From DATEPR01 sp036273855 (GTDB taxonomy: Bacteria > Actinomycetota > Actinomycetes > Mycobacteriales > Pseudonocardiaceae), in the NCBI GenBank assembly GCA_036273855.1, contig DASUGU010000072.1, forward strand, positions 95,961 through 159,960: 64,000 bases of DNA, in the 5' to 3' direction. The number at the start of each line of letters is the position of its first letter. Position 1 is the stretch's first letter. Both the position numbers and the translations under genes were made by a program. The notes under the pieces are model-generated. The model worked only from the letters and a program-made list of their open reading frames with translations, made no database searches and was not told where the DNA came from. Positions 1-7,578 of this stretch are shown here, piece by piece.

Positions 1-5
1 GAACC

Positions 6-1169
6 TCAGACACGGGCCTGCTCCTGCCGGGTCCTCGGCGGGGCCTGGCGGGCGGGTGGGGCGGACGTTCCGGCGAACTCCTCATGGTGGATCCGTTCGT
101 CCGGGACGCCGGCCGAACGCAGCGCGGCCAGGCTGTTGGTCACCATCTCGGGCGATCCGCACAGGTAGATCTCCTCGTTCGGCCAGGTGCCGTGCTGGAG
201 TGCGACGTCGGCCACCCGGCCGCGGTCCCCGGAGAACCCCGGATCCTCGGACGTCACCGGCACCACCCGCAGGCCGGGCAGCCGGCGGGCGTAGTCGCGC
301 AACGCGGTCATGTCGTAGAAGTCGCGGCGGGTCCGCACCCCCACGTACAGCCGGATCCGCCTGCGGCTCTGCTCGTTGGCGGCGTGGTCGACCAGCGACT
401 TGAACGGCGCCAACCCGGTGCCGCCGGCGATCAGCACCAGGTCCCGGTCGTGATCGACCACCAGGTCCCGGCCGATCGGCGCACCCAGCCGCAGGATGTC
501 GCCCACGCCCACGGCCTGCACCAGCGCGCTGCTCACCGCCCCGCCGTCCACCAGGCGGACGTGCAGCTCCATCGTGTCGTCCGAGCGCGGGCTGTTGGCG
601 GGCGAGTAGTACCGCCACATCTGCGGTCGGACGTCGCTCTGCACCGCGACGCTCTGCCCGGGCAGGTAGTCCATGCGCGGGTTGGTGCGCAGGGTCAGTA
701 CCGCGATGTTGAGCGTGCGCCGCTCGTGCGCCACGATCTCGGCCTCCCACCAGGGCGGCTGGGTCTGCGCGGCGACCTTCGCGGCGTCCTGCATCACCGT
801 GGCGACGATCCCGTAGGCCTCTGCCCAGTCCGCGGCCAGCTCCGGGGTCCACTGGTCGCCGAGGAAGTACTCCAGGGTGGCCAGCAGCGCCTGGCCCACG
901 GCCGGGTAGTGCTCGGTGATCACGCCGAACTTGCGGTGGTCCCGGCCGAGTTGCTGCACCATCGGGACCACGGAGTCGAGTTGGTCGATGTTCGACACCA
1001 CGTTGCCCAGCGCCGCGACCAGCTTGTCCCGCTGACCGGCCATCACCGGCGGGAACATTTCCCGCACCGGTGGATGGTCCAGGAACAACGTGGAATAGAA
1101 GAACAGGGGCAACTGCACGCCGTGCTCGGCAGCCGCCTCCCAACTCGCCTTCAACCTGGCGATATCCAC
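6..1169 (-). CDS. Flavohaemoglobin-type globin/FAD/NAD oxidoreductase
   Basis: A soluble globin-reductase of 387 aa. Residues 1-135 are a globin domain with the proximal His at about H78 (LGRDHRKFG) and a B10-type Tyr in FFYSTLF. Residues 145-235 form the FAD-binding barrel with RYYS at 186-189. The NAD(P)H domain follows with GGTGLAPFKS at 249-258 and CGSPEM near 334. Family members reduce bound O2 and dioxygenate nitric oxide to nitrate. It lies 3 bp downstream of a truncated globin gene and is almost certainly cotranscribed with it. The C-terminal tail (after HHEEF) is Pro/Arg-rich and probably disordered. The NO-detoxification role is inferred from the family. Confidence 0.92.
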   Translation of the reverse strand: MDIARLKASWEAAAEHGVQLPLFFYSTLFLDHPPVREMFPPVMAGQRDKLVAALGNVVSNIDQLDSVVPMVQQLGRDHRKFGVITEHYPAVGQALLATLEYFLGDQWTPELAADWAEAYGIVATVMQDAAKVAAQTQPPWWEAEIVAHERRTLNIAVLTLRTNPRMDYLPGQSVAVQSDVRPQMWRYYSPANSPRSDDTMELHVRLVDGGAVSSALVQAVGVGDILRLGAPIGRDLVVDHDRDLVLIAGGTGLAPFKSLVDHAANEQSRRRIRLYVGVRTRRDFYDMTALRDYARRLPGLRVVPVTSEDPGFSGDRGRVADVALQHGTWPNEEIYLCGSPEMVTNSLAALRSAGVPDERIHHEEFAGTSAPPARQAPPRTRQEQARV

Positions 1170-1172
1170 GAT

Positions 1173-1556
1173 TCAGCCGACTTCACCAGCGACGATCTGA
1201 CTCCGTACGCTTTCCACAACGGATGAAGTCGCATCGATCACATCGTCCGGCGCACCCATGTCGCGCAGAACTTTGGTCAGATAGTTGGCGACCGTGGTGT
1301 AGTGCGCGTCGGTGATTCCCATGCCGGCGTGTGCGACCGCCAGTTCCCGACCACCGTACTCGTTCGGTCCACCGAGGACGGTGGAGAGCAGTTGTACCTG
1401 GTGACGCCGGAGTTTCGCCAGGTCGATGTCGGCGAAGTAGGGCGCCAGTTCGGGGTCTGCGACCACCAGTTCGTAGAAGCGGTCAACGGCGACCCGGATC
1501 GTGGCCGCGCCGCCGATCCGATCGTAGTGCGACGGCGCGACATCACTGACGCTCAC
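1173..1556 (-). CDS. Group 1 truncated haemoglobin
   Basis: A 127-aa 2/2 globin. YDRIGG (11-16), the B10-region FY (27-28) and the proximal-His motif AHAGMG with H76 are the truncated-globin signatures. I start it at GTG 1556 because GGAAGG sits 9 nt upstream; a longer frame begins 12 codons earlier but has no ribosome site. It is the first gene of a two-gene operon with the flavohaemoglobin. The pairing suggests joint handling of O2 or NO, possibly with the flavoprotein reductase serving the truncated globin; that partnership is inference. Confidence 0.9.
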   Translation of the reverse strand: MSVSDVAPSHYDRIGGAATIRVAVDRFYELVVADPELAPYFADIDLAKLRRHQVQLLSTVLGGPNEYGGRELAVAHAGMGITDAHYTTVANYLTKVLRDMGAPDDVIDATSSVVESVRSQIVAGEVG

Positions 1557-1669
1557 CAGCGATTTCCTTCCTAATAGGAGCCTCGAACCCACTTCGGGCT
1601 CCGTGGTACCCGGCGAGAGTACGGGTGAGCGGCTGGTGAATCAAGGATTAGTTGTGGTGGTGGGACACC

Positions 1670-1702
1670 GATCACGGGCTGATCACGAGCAGATCGCGGG
1701 CC
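1670..1702. repeat. Three phased 11-bp direct repeats upstream of the globin operon
   Basis: GATCACGGGCT, GATCACGAGCA and GATCGCGGGCC lie back to back, one helical turn apart, about 115 bp upstream of the truncated-globin start. Same-face repeats of this kind are typical of activator or cooperative repressor sites. The factor is unknown. Confidence 0.4.
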
Positions 1703-1792
1703 GAGCATGGCCGCCAGCGGTGATTCTGTGAACCAAATCGCTGCCGGAGTAGCTACTTACTGAGCAGTCGGCCCTGTCCGGGCACGGAAACA

Positions 1793-1822
1793 GCCCAATC
1801 AATGGGCGCCGTTCGGCCCATT
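1793..1822 (-). terminator. Hairpin downstream of the Gfo/Idh/MocA gene
   Basis: AATGGGC at 1801-1807 pairs with GCCCATT at 1816-1822 across an 8-nt loop. A second alternative stem, GCCCA/TGGGC, covers 1793-1807. It lies 30-60 nt past the stop of the leftward oxidoreductase gene, followed on that strand by a short T-containing stretch. Probably a terminator that separates it from the globin operon. Confidence 0.5.
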
Positions 1823-1851
1823 CGTCGGCACCATTCGCTACCCCGCCGCGC

Positions 1852-2931
1852 TCAGGCACCGCCGTCCAGCCGGTGGTAGAAGGGATCGTCCGGGCCGAGT
1901 TGGTCGCGGCGCACCGGCCGACCGGTGAACGCCGACCGGTAGATCGCGGTGATCAGCTCCAGCGTCTCCCGCGCGGCCCGGCCGCTGGCCGGCGGGCGTT
2001 CGTGCTCGGCCATGGCGTCCAGCAGCAGCGGCAGTTGGGCGGCGTGCGAACTGCGCCGGTCGTCCTTGGGCCGCCAGGCGCGGCCGGGCACGTGCGGGGC
2101 GGGCGTGTAGCGCCAGTGGGCGTTGGCGTAGCCGTACAGGTGGGTCAGCTCCACGGTGCCGCCGGTGAAGTCGAACCGCAGGTAGCTCTCCTCGCGCGGC
2201 GACAGCACGCTGTTCACCACGGATGCCATGGCACCGCAGGCGAACCGGACCACCGCCAGCGACACGTCCTCGGTGCGCACCCGCCTGGCCAGCGTGCCGG
2301 TCATGGCGCACACCTCGACCCAGTCGCCGAGCACGGCCAGCATCAGGTCCATCTGGTGGATGCCGTGCACCATCGTGGCGCCGCCGCCCTCGGTCGCCCA
2401 CTCGCCGCGCGACGGCACGTCGTAGGAGGCGTCGTCGCGGTACCAGGTGGTCTGGCACACCGCGACCAGCGGCCGGCCCAGCGCACCCTCGGCCATCAGC
2501 TCGGCCAGGTGGCGGGCACCGGACCCGAACCGGTGCTGGAACACCACGCTGGCGTACGGTCCGCCGTCGCGTTCCTCGGCCTCGATCCGGTCGAACTCGG
2601 CCAGCGACAGGCACGGCGGCTTCTCCACCAGCACCCACGCCCCGGCCCGCAGGCCGGCCACGACGTGGTCGACGTGCAGCGCGGGCGGCGTGCAGACGTG
2701 CACCAGGTCCGGTTTCTCGATGTCCAGCATCGTGTCCAGGGACCGGTAGCCGGCCGGGATGTCGTGGCGGCTCTGGAAGTTCTCCAGCCGGTCGGCATCG
2801 ATGTCCACGGCGGCGACGAGCGAGACCCGGTCGCCCTGGGCGCGCAGGGCGGGAACGTGGGCCAGGTCGGCGATACCACCGGTGCCGACGATGGCGACGC
2901 GGATCGGTCCGAAACTATCGGAAAGTTCCAC
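1852..2931 (-). CDS. Gfo/Idh/MocA-family NAD(P)-dependent oxidoreductase
   Basis: A 359-aa cytosolic dehydrogenase. An N-terminal Rossmann fold with VAIVGTGGIA near residue 13 is followed by the family EKPPCLS motif and the active-site HGIHQMD region. The C-terminal half is the alpha/beta domain of sugar dehydrogenases such as myo-inositol or glucose-fructose oxidoreductases. The substrate cannot be read from sequence. It is divergent from a LacI regulator, and an operator-like palindrome lies inside its first codons. The GTG start at 2931 sits almost at the predicted transcription start, so the mRNA may be leaderless. Likely a sugar or sugar-acid catabolic enzyme repressed by the neighbouring LacI protein. 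Confidence 0.85.
   Translation of the reverse strand: MELSDSFGPIRVAIVGTGGIADLAHVPALRAQGDRVSLVAAVDIDADRLENFQSRHDIPAGYRSLDTMLDIEKPDLVHVCTPPALHVDHVVAGLRAGAWVLVEKPPCLSLAEFDRIEAEERDGGPYASVVFQHRFGSGARHLAELMAEGALGRPLVAVCQTTWYRDDASYDVPSRGEWATEGGGATMVHGIHQMDLMLAVLGDWVEVCAMTGTLARRVRTEDVSLAVVRFACGAMASVVNSVLSPREESYLRFDFTGGTVELTHLYGYANAHWRYTPAPHVPGRAWRPKDDRRSSHAAQLPLLLDAMAEHERPPASGRAARETLELITAIYRSAFTGRPVRRDQLGPDDPFYHRLDGGA
2909..2921. promoter_or_regulatory. Operator-like palindrome in the Gfo/Idh/MocA start region
   Basis: CCGAAACTATCGG matches the perfect palindrome at 2996-3010 except for one base. It lies just downstream of the predicted leftward transcription start and within codons 4-8. The core resembles the CGAAACTTTCG type known for actinomycete LacI regulators of xylan genes. 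Confidence 0.55.
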
Positions 2932-2934
2932 GCC

Positions 2935-2967
2935 TTGAACTTATGGTGACACCGGTCATAACGTCAA
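2935..2967. promoter_or_regulatory. Overlapping face-to-face divergent promoters
   Basis: Rightward: TTGAAC (2935-2940), 16 bp, CATAAC (2957-2962). Leftward: TTGACG (complement of 2962-2967), 16 bp, CATAAG (complement of 2940-2945). Each -10 overlaps the other promoter's -35, so the two transcripts should compete. The shared -10 sequences form the inverted repeat TTATG-N11-CATAA (2941-2961). Confidence 0.5.
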
Positions 2968-2995
2968 CCCGCGGTTTGACAGCGCGCCCGACGTA

Positions 2996-3010
2996 CCCGA
3001 AACTTTCGGG
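2996..3010. promoter_or_regulatory. Perfect LacI-type operator upstream of the first lacI gene
   Basis: CCCGAAACTTTCGGG is a perfect 15-bp palindrome about a central C. It lies downstream of the predicted rightward transcription start and 18 bp before the LacI start codon. Autoregulation is the obvious inference. Confidence 0.65.
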
Positions 3011-3028
3011 AACGACGGTGAGGTGACT

Positions 3029-4060
3029 GTGGCCAGAACGAGGGTGACCATCGCCGACATCGCCCGGGAGGCGGGCGTGTCGGTGCCGACGGTGTCCAAG
3101 GTGCTCAACGGGCGGCACGAGGTCGCGCCGGACACCAGGGACCGCATCGAGCGGCTGATCGAGAAGCACCGCTACGCCCGCCGCCCGCGCCGCCAGGACA
3201 GCAGGGCCGGCCTGGTCGACCTGGTGTTCCCCGAACTGGACAGCGCCTGGGACGTGGAGATCATCCGGGGTGTCGAGGAGATCGCGCACCAGGCGAAGAT
3301 GGGCACCGTGGTGTCCGCCATCCACGGGCACGGCGCCACGGCCCGCAACTGGCTGGACAACCTGTCCACCCGCCGGTCCGACGGCGTGATCCTCGCCGTG
3401 TCCGACCTGACCCAGCAGCAGGCCGACCGGATCCGCTCGCTGGGCACGCCGATCGTGGCCATCGACCCGACCGGCGGCACACCGCAGGACATCCCGTCGG
3501 TCGGCGCGACCAACTGGACCGGCGCGCTCACCGCAACCGAGCACCTGATCTCGCTGGGCCACCAGGAGATCGCCTTCGTCGGCGGGCCCGACCTGCTGCA
3601 GTGCAGCCGGGCCAGGGGCGACGGGTTCCGCTCCGCCATGCACGCCGCCGGGCTGACCGTGCGCCCGGAACTGGTGCACGCCGGCGACTTCTCGCACGAG
3701 GCGGGGCAGCGGGTGATGGAGCGGCTGCTGGCCCTGCCGGCACCGCCGACCGCCGTGTTCGCCGGCAACGACCAGCAGGCCCTCGGCGCGTGCCAGGCCG
3801 TCCGGGACCACGGCCTGCGCATCCCGGACGACGTGAGCGTCATCGGCTTCGACGACCTGCCGGCCGCCCGGTGGACCAATCCCCCGCTGACCACCATCCG
3901 CCAGCCGATCGCCGAGATGGCCGCGCAGGCCATGCGGATGCTGCTGCGCTACCTGGACACCGGTGAGTACGGCACCCAGCGGGTCGAGCTGTCCACCGAA
4001 CTGGTGGTGCGCGCCAGCACCGCCGCGCCCCGCGACCAACCGCGGCGCCGCCAGCGGTGA
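3029..4060 (+). CDS. LacI-family transcriptional regulator (first)
   Basis: A sugar-responsive repressor of about 343 aa. The N-terminal helix-turn-helix VTIADIAREAGVSVPTVSKV and hinge are followed by a periplasmic-binding-protein-like sensor ending in the usual DVSVIGFDDLP and LTTIRQP segments. I start at GTG 3029, where GGTGAGG lies 5 nt upstream; an in-frame GTG at 3023 is possible. Divergent from the Gfo/Idh/MocA gene and flanked by two copies of a GAAACTTTC-type palindrome, it probably represses both genes and relieves repression on binding a sugar. Because a related core lies before the xylanase gene, it could reach that locus too. Confidence 0.9.
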   Translation: MARTRVTIADIAREAGVSVPTVSKVLNGRHEVAPDTRDRIERLIEKHRYARRPRRQDSRAGLVDLVFPELDSAWDVEIIRGVEEIAHQAKMGTVVSAIHGHGATARNWLDNLSTRRSDGVILAVSDLTQQQADRIRSLGTPIVAIDPTGGTPQDIPSVGATNWTGALTATEHLISLGHQEIAFVGGPDLLQCSRARGDGFRSAMHAAGLTVRPELVHAGDFSHEAGQRVMERLLALPAPPTAVFAGNDQQALGACQAVRDHGLRIPDDVSVIGFDDLPAARWTNPPLTTIRQPIAEMAAQAMRMLLRYLDTGEYGTQRVELSTELVVRASTAAPRDQPRRRQR

Positions 4061-4078
4061 GCTACCGGGGTGCCGACG

Positions 4079-4300
4079 TCATCCGGTCGCGGCCTCCTCG
4101 GCCTCCCAGCGCAGCAGGTCGCCCGGCTGGCAGCCGAGCACCTCGCACAGCGCGGCGAGCGTGGCGAAGCGCACCGCCTTGGCGCGGCCGTTCTTGAGTA
4201 CCGCTAGGTTGGCCGGCGTGATCCCGACGCGGTCGGCTAGCTCGCCCACGGACATCTTCCGCCGGGCCAGCATCACGTCGATGTCCACGGCGATCGGCAT
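4079..4300 (-). CDS. Cro/C1-type helix-turn-helix protein (YozG-like)
   Basis: A 73-aa protein that is nearly all HTH: MSVGELADRVGITPANLAVL with the recognition helix around residues 28-38, then a CEVLGCQPGDLL segment. Its ATG overlaps the stop of the upstream membrane-protein gene (TGATG), giving translational coupling. Small regulators of this kind are commonly paired with DUF2975 membrane proteins. It is the natural candidate for binding the 21-bp palindrome in the operon promoter. Confidence 0.85.
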   Translation of the reverse strand: MPIAVDIDVMLARRKMSVGELADRVGITPANLAVLKNGRAKAVRFATLAALCEVLGCQPGDLLRWEAEEAATG

Positions 4301-4791
4301 CAGATCACCTCGTCCAGATCGGCCCGCAGCTGCGTCGCCTCGACGTCGCGCGCGACGGCCTGGGCGAGCAGCATCCGCAGCACCAGCACGATGAGCGCGA
4401 CCCCGAGGATGGCCAGGCCGATCCCGCCCATGATCAGCGTGACGCCGGGGTCGGCCCGCTGGCCCGGTGCGTTGATGGCGGTGACCGCGAACCACACCAG
4501 GGCGGCCGCCACGATCGCGCCGATCACGCCGTCCACGTAGCGGAAGGCGGCGTGGGAGAACACGGTGCCTCGGCGCACCATCGTCACCAGCCGCCAGACG
4601 CAGACCACGGCGACCTGGACCGACACCATGCCCAGGATCGCGACCAGGCGAAACGCGGTCAGCGGAAGCGTGCCGTCCTCGGGGTCGCTCCCGGTGGCCA
4701 ACACCCACACCATCAGTACCTGGATGAACACGGTGCCGGCGAGCACCACCGCGAGCACGGCGCGCAGCGCGTGCACGGTCAGCTTTCCCAT
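4300..4791 (-). CDS. DUF2975 family membrane protein
   Basis: A 163-aa integral membrane protein with four hydrophobic segments (about 7-29, 45-67, 88-108 and 118-142) and a short acidic C-terminal tail. It matches the DUF2975 layout. The function of the family is unknown. The gene is first in a two-gene operon with the HTH regulator. A short region with a palindromic operator between its -35 and -10 elements precedes it. Confidence 0.8.
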   Translation of the reverse strand: MGKLTVHALRAVLAVVLAGTVFIQVLMVWVLATGSDPEDGTLPLTAFRLVAILGMVSVQVAVVCVWRLVTMVRRGTVFSHAAFRYVDGVIGAIVAAALVWFAVTAINAPGQRADPGVTLIMGGIGLAILGVALIVLVLRMLLAQAVARDVEATQLRADLDEVI

Positions 4792-4820
4792 CGTCCACCC
4801 TTCGATCGAGTTACGATGGG

Positions 4821-4849
4821 AATCTATCGAACGTCGATAGATAGAGCAA
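4821..4849 (-). promoter_or_regulatory. Promoter with embedded 21-bp operator for the DUF2975/HTH operon
   Basis: On the minus strand, TTGCTC (4844-4849), a 17-bp spacer and TAGATT (4821-4826) form a good housekeeping promoter. The perfect inverted repeat ATCTATCGA-N3-TCGATAGAT (4822-4842) covers the spacer and most of the -10. A repressor bound there would exclude polymerase; the coupled HTH protein is the likely one. Confidence 0.7.
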
Positions 4850-4863
4850 GGACTGGCCGAAGA

Positions 4864-4897
4864 GCGGCGCCACCCCGAGCGAGAGGGGTGACGCCGC
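4864..4897 (-). terminator. Terminator hairpin of the xylanase gene
   Basis: GCGGCGCCACCCC (4864-4876) pairs with GGGGTGACGCCGC (4885-4897) with one wobble or mismatch across an 8-nt loop, 14 nt past the xylanase stop. A stem of 13 pairs, strong by G+C content. Confidence 0.7.
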
Positions 4898-4910
4898 CGG
4901 TCCGACTACC

Positions 4911-6581
4911 TCACGAGCACGCCTTGCCGTTGACGGTGAACGCCGTCGGAGCCGCGTCGTTGCTGGTCCACGTGCCCTGGAAGCCGAGCGTCGTGTTGCC
5001 GCCCGCCGGGATCGTGGCGTTGTAGCCGAGGTCGGTGCCGGACACCGACTTGCCGGTCTGGACCGCGGCGATGTTCCAGGCCGAGGTCACCTTCGTGTCA
5101 CCGGGGAAGGTGAACGACAGCGTCCAGCCGTTGATCGCCGTGGTCCCGGTGTTGGTGATGGTGATGTCGGCGACCACACCGCCGACCCATTCGGGGGCCT
5201 TGACGTAGTCCACATGGCACGGACCGCCGCCGGTCGGCGGTGGCGTGCCGGCCGCGCCGATGGTCCAGGTGAACGCGGCCGTCCCGGACGCGCCGGTGGC
5301 GTCCGCCGCCTTGGCACTGACGGTGAACGAGCCCGCCGTGGTCGGCGTGCCGGACAGCACGCCGGTCGTGGCGTTGACCGCGATGCCCGGCGGCAGCCCG
5401 GTCGCCGAGTAGGTCAGTGCCGCCCCGCCGGAGTCGGTGGCGTGCAGGGTGACACTCGCCGCCGTGCCCACCGTGCCGGTCTGCGCGCCCGGGTTGGTCA
5501 GGGTGACCGTGTTGCCGGGCGGCGGGGTGGTCGTACCGGCGGACAGCGCCGCCACGACCGAGTTGTACGACGGCTTGGGCTGGTAGCTGTTGTCGAACAT
5601 GGTGGCCGCGCCCTGGCCGGCGAACGTGCCCGGAATCCAGGAGTCCGCGTCGCCGATGCCCCACTGCGTCACGCCGACGCACCGGACCACCTGCAGGCAG
5701 TCGTTGACGACGTTGCTGAAGTCGGTCGCCTGCTGCGTCAGGTTGGCCGAGCTGGCCGGCAGGGTGATCCGGTCGTCCAGCTCGGTCACGGCCACGTCCA
5801 CGCCCAGCGCCGCGAACCGCTGCATGTTGGCCAGCATGGTCGAGGGCACCTGACCGAGGATGAAGTGGCTCTCCAGGCCGACACCGTCGATCGGCACGCC
5901 CTGCGCCTTGAGCGACTGCACGAGGCTGAACATCGCGTTGCTCTTCGCGTTCTCACCCTCGATGTTGAAGTCGTTCAGGTACAGCTTGGCCGTCGGGTCG
6001 GCGGCGTGCGCGGTGCGCAGCGCGTCGGCGATGTAGCCCGAGCCGTTGAACGCCCGCTCGAACACGTCGGCCTTCAGCGTGCCGTCCTCGTTGAACGGCT
6101 CGTTGACCACGTCCCACGCGTAGAGCTGGCCCGCGTAGTGGGTGACCTCGGTGGTGATGTGCGTTTCCATCGCCGACTGCACCTGGGTGAGCGGGAGGCT
6201 GCTGACCCAGGACGGCAACTGGCTGTCCCACACCAGGTTGTGCCCGCGCACCCGGGCGCCGATCGACTTGGCGTGCGCCACGATCTGGTCGCCGGGACCG
6301 AAGTTGAACACCCCGTTCGACGGCTCGGTGGTGTCCCACTTCATCTCGTTGCCCGGGGTCACCATGTTGAACTGGCTGTCGGAGACCGCGAGCAGCGTGG
6401 GGTTGCTCAGGTTGCTCTGGGTCAGGGCCGTGCCGAAGTACTTCCCGTGCGGCGCGGCCAGCTGCGCGAGCGACGTGGTGGGTACCGCGTTGGCCGGCAC
6501 GGCTGCCAAGACCGTGCCCGCCGCCGCGGCGGCCACAGCGACCGCGGACACCCACAATCGAGTTGATTTTCTTTCTGGCAT
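4911..6581 (-). CDS. Secreted GH10 endo-1,4-beta-xylanase with Ig-like and CBM2 domains
   Basis: A 556-aa extracellular enzyme. Signal peptide at 1-32, cleaved near PANA|V. The GH10 barrel spans about 36-348, with the acid/base E161 in WDVVNEP and the nucleophile E267 in VAVTELDD. A He_PIG-type Ig domain (LPPGIAVNATTGVLSGTPTTAG) follows a TTTPPPG linker. A C-terminal CBM2 starts near GGGPCHVDY and ends in GKACS, with two Cys placed for the usual disulphide. It should cleave xylan backbones and bind cellulose or xylan. A GGAGGA site precedes the ATG. It is transcribed in the same direction as the ABC importer genes but has its own promoter-like sequence. Confidence 0.95.
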   Translation of the reverse strand: MPERKSTRLWVSAVAVAAAAAGTVLAAVPANAVPTTSLAQLAAPHGKYFGTALTQSNLSNPTLLAVSDSQFNMVTPGNEMKWDTTEPSNGVFNFGPGDQIVAHAKSIGARVRGHNLVWDSQLPSWVSSLPLTQVQSAMETHITTEVTHYAGQLYAWDVVNEPFNEDGTLKADVFERAFNGSGYIADALRTAHAADPTAKLYLNDFNIEGENAKSNAMFSLVQSLKAQGVPIDGVGLESHFILGQVPSTMLANMQRFAALGVDVAVTELDDRITLPASSANLTQQATDFSNVVNDCLQVVRCVGVTQWGIGDADSWIPGTFAGQGAATMFDNSYQPKPSYNSVVAALSAGTTTPPPGNTVTLTNPGAQTGTVGTAASVTLHATDSGGAALTYSATGLPPGIAVNATTGVLSGTPTTAGSFTVSAKAADATGASGTAAFTWTIGAAGTPPPTGGGPCHVDYVKAPEWVGGVVADITITNTGTTAINGWTLSFTFPGDTKVTSAWNIAAVQTGKSVSGTDLGYNATIPAGGNTTLGFQGTWTSNDAAPTAFTVNGKACS

Positions 6582-6616
6582 AATCGTTTCCTCCGTGTGA
6601 CAGCAGGGGTGGAGAA

Positions 6617-6646
6617 ACTATGCTGGGCGAACACGCGGGAAGACAA
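6617..6646 (-). promoter_or_regulatory. Candidate xylanase promoter
   Basis: On the minus strand, TTGTCT (6641-6646), an 18-bp spacer and CATAGT (6617-6622) lie about 35 bp upstream of the xylanase ATG, which has GGAGGA as its ribosome site. This would allow the xylanase to be expressed apart from the upstream importer genes. Confidence 0.4.
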
Positions 6647-6698
6647 CGCGGGCAGCCACCCATGGCGGACCGAGTAGGGAAAACCCCGGTTTCAGCGG

Positions 6699-6707
6699 GA
6701 AAGTTTC
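6699..6707. promoter_or_regulatory. GAAAGTTTC element upstream of the xylanase
   Basis: GAAAGTTTC (minus strand GAAACTTTC, preceded by T) overlaps the stop codon of the permease gene, about 120 bp before the xylanase start. It matches the core of the perfect palindrome at 2996-3010 and the WGAAASTTTC repeats known upstream of Streptomyces xylanase genes. A second imperfect repeat, AAACC-CC-GGTTT, lies just to its left. Confidence 0.5.
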
Positions 6708-7575
6708 ATCCCTTGACGGCGCCGGTGAGCCCGCCGACGATTCTGCGCTCGGCGAGCACGAAGAATCCCAGCGTCGGAATCATGGACAGCGCGGTGAACG
6801 CGAGCACCTTCGCGGTGTCCTGAGAGAACTGCGACTGGAACGTGGCGACGCCGAGCGGCAGCGTGAACTGCGCCGGGTCGTCGAACACCAGCAGTGGCAG
6901 CAAATACTGGTTCCAGCTCGTGACGAACGCGAGGATGGCCACGGTCGCCAGCGCCGGTCTGGACAACGGCAGCAGGACACGCCAGAAGAAACCCAGTCCA
7001 CTGGCCCCGTCCAACACCGCCGCGTCCTCAATCTCATGAGGAATCGCCGCCATGAACGGTCTGAGTATTACGATCGTGACCGGTAGCGAGAATGCCGCCT
7101 CCGGAATAGCGACCCCGAGCGGATTGTCCAGCAGCCCGATATCCTTCAGCAGCAGGTACAGCGGCAGGCTCGCCGCGCTGATCGGGAACAACAGGCCGAG
7201 GGTGAACAGCGTGTAGGTGCCCTCCCGGCCGCGGAAGGAGTATCGGGACAGCGCGAACCCGGCCATCGACCCGAACCCGACGGCCAGCACGGTGGCGATG
7301 ACCGCGATCACCGCGCTGTTGCGCAGGTCCTGCCAGAACACCGGGGACGTGAGAATGGTCAGGTAGTTCCCCGTCACCCACGGGCTCGGCAGGCCGGCCG
7401 GATCGTTGTTGATCTGCGCGTTGGTGCGGAACCCGCCGAGCACCACGAACAACAGCGGGATCACGGTGATCCCGACGACGACGATCGCGGCCAGGTAGGC
7501 GAACGGCGTGCCTGGTCCGACCCGCCGTCGTGTCCTGACTCCTGACGTGGGTCGGACGTCCACGATAGCGGACAT
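6706..7575 (-). CDS. Sugar ABC transporter permease, MalG/BxlG type
   Basis: A 289-aa inner-membrane permease with six predicted helices. The EAA loop is EDAAVLDGASGLGFFWRVLL near residue 190, which docks on a cytoplasmic ATPase. No ATPase gene is encoded here, so a shared MsiK-like ATPase elsewhere is expected, as is known for Streptomyces sugar importers. Start 7575 is 3 bp from the stop of the preceding permease gene. With the partner permease and the lipoprotein it forms a CUT1 oligosaccharide importer, probably for xylo-oligosaccharides given the flanking xylanase and GH3 genes. Confidence 0.92.
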   Translation of the reverse strand: MSAIVDVRPTSGVRTRRRVGPGTPFAYLAAIVVVGITVIPLLFVVLGGFRTNAQINNDPAGLPSPWVTGNYLTILTSPVFWQDLRNSAVIAVIATVLAVGFGSMAGFALSRYSFRGREGTYTLFTLGLLFPISAASLPLYLLLKDIGLLDNPLGVAIPEAAFSLPVTIVILRPFMAAIPHEIEDAAVLDGASGLGFFWRVLLPLSRPALATVAILAFVTSWNQYLLPLLVFDDPAQFTLPLGVATFQSQFSQDTAKVLAFTALSMIPTLGFFVLAERRIVGGLTGAVKG

Positions 7576-7578
7576 GGT

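Noticed and set aside
82..1226. Long open frames opposite the flavohaemoglobin gene on both strands
   Set aside because: Arg/Pro/His-rich translations without family features; GC-rich third positions of the true gene keep these frames open.
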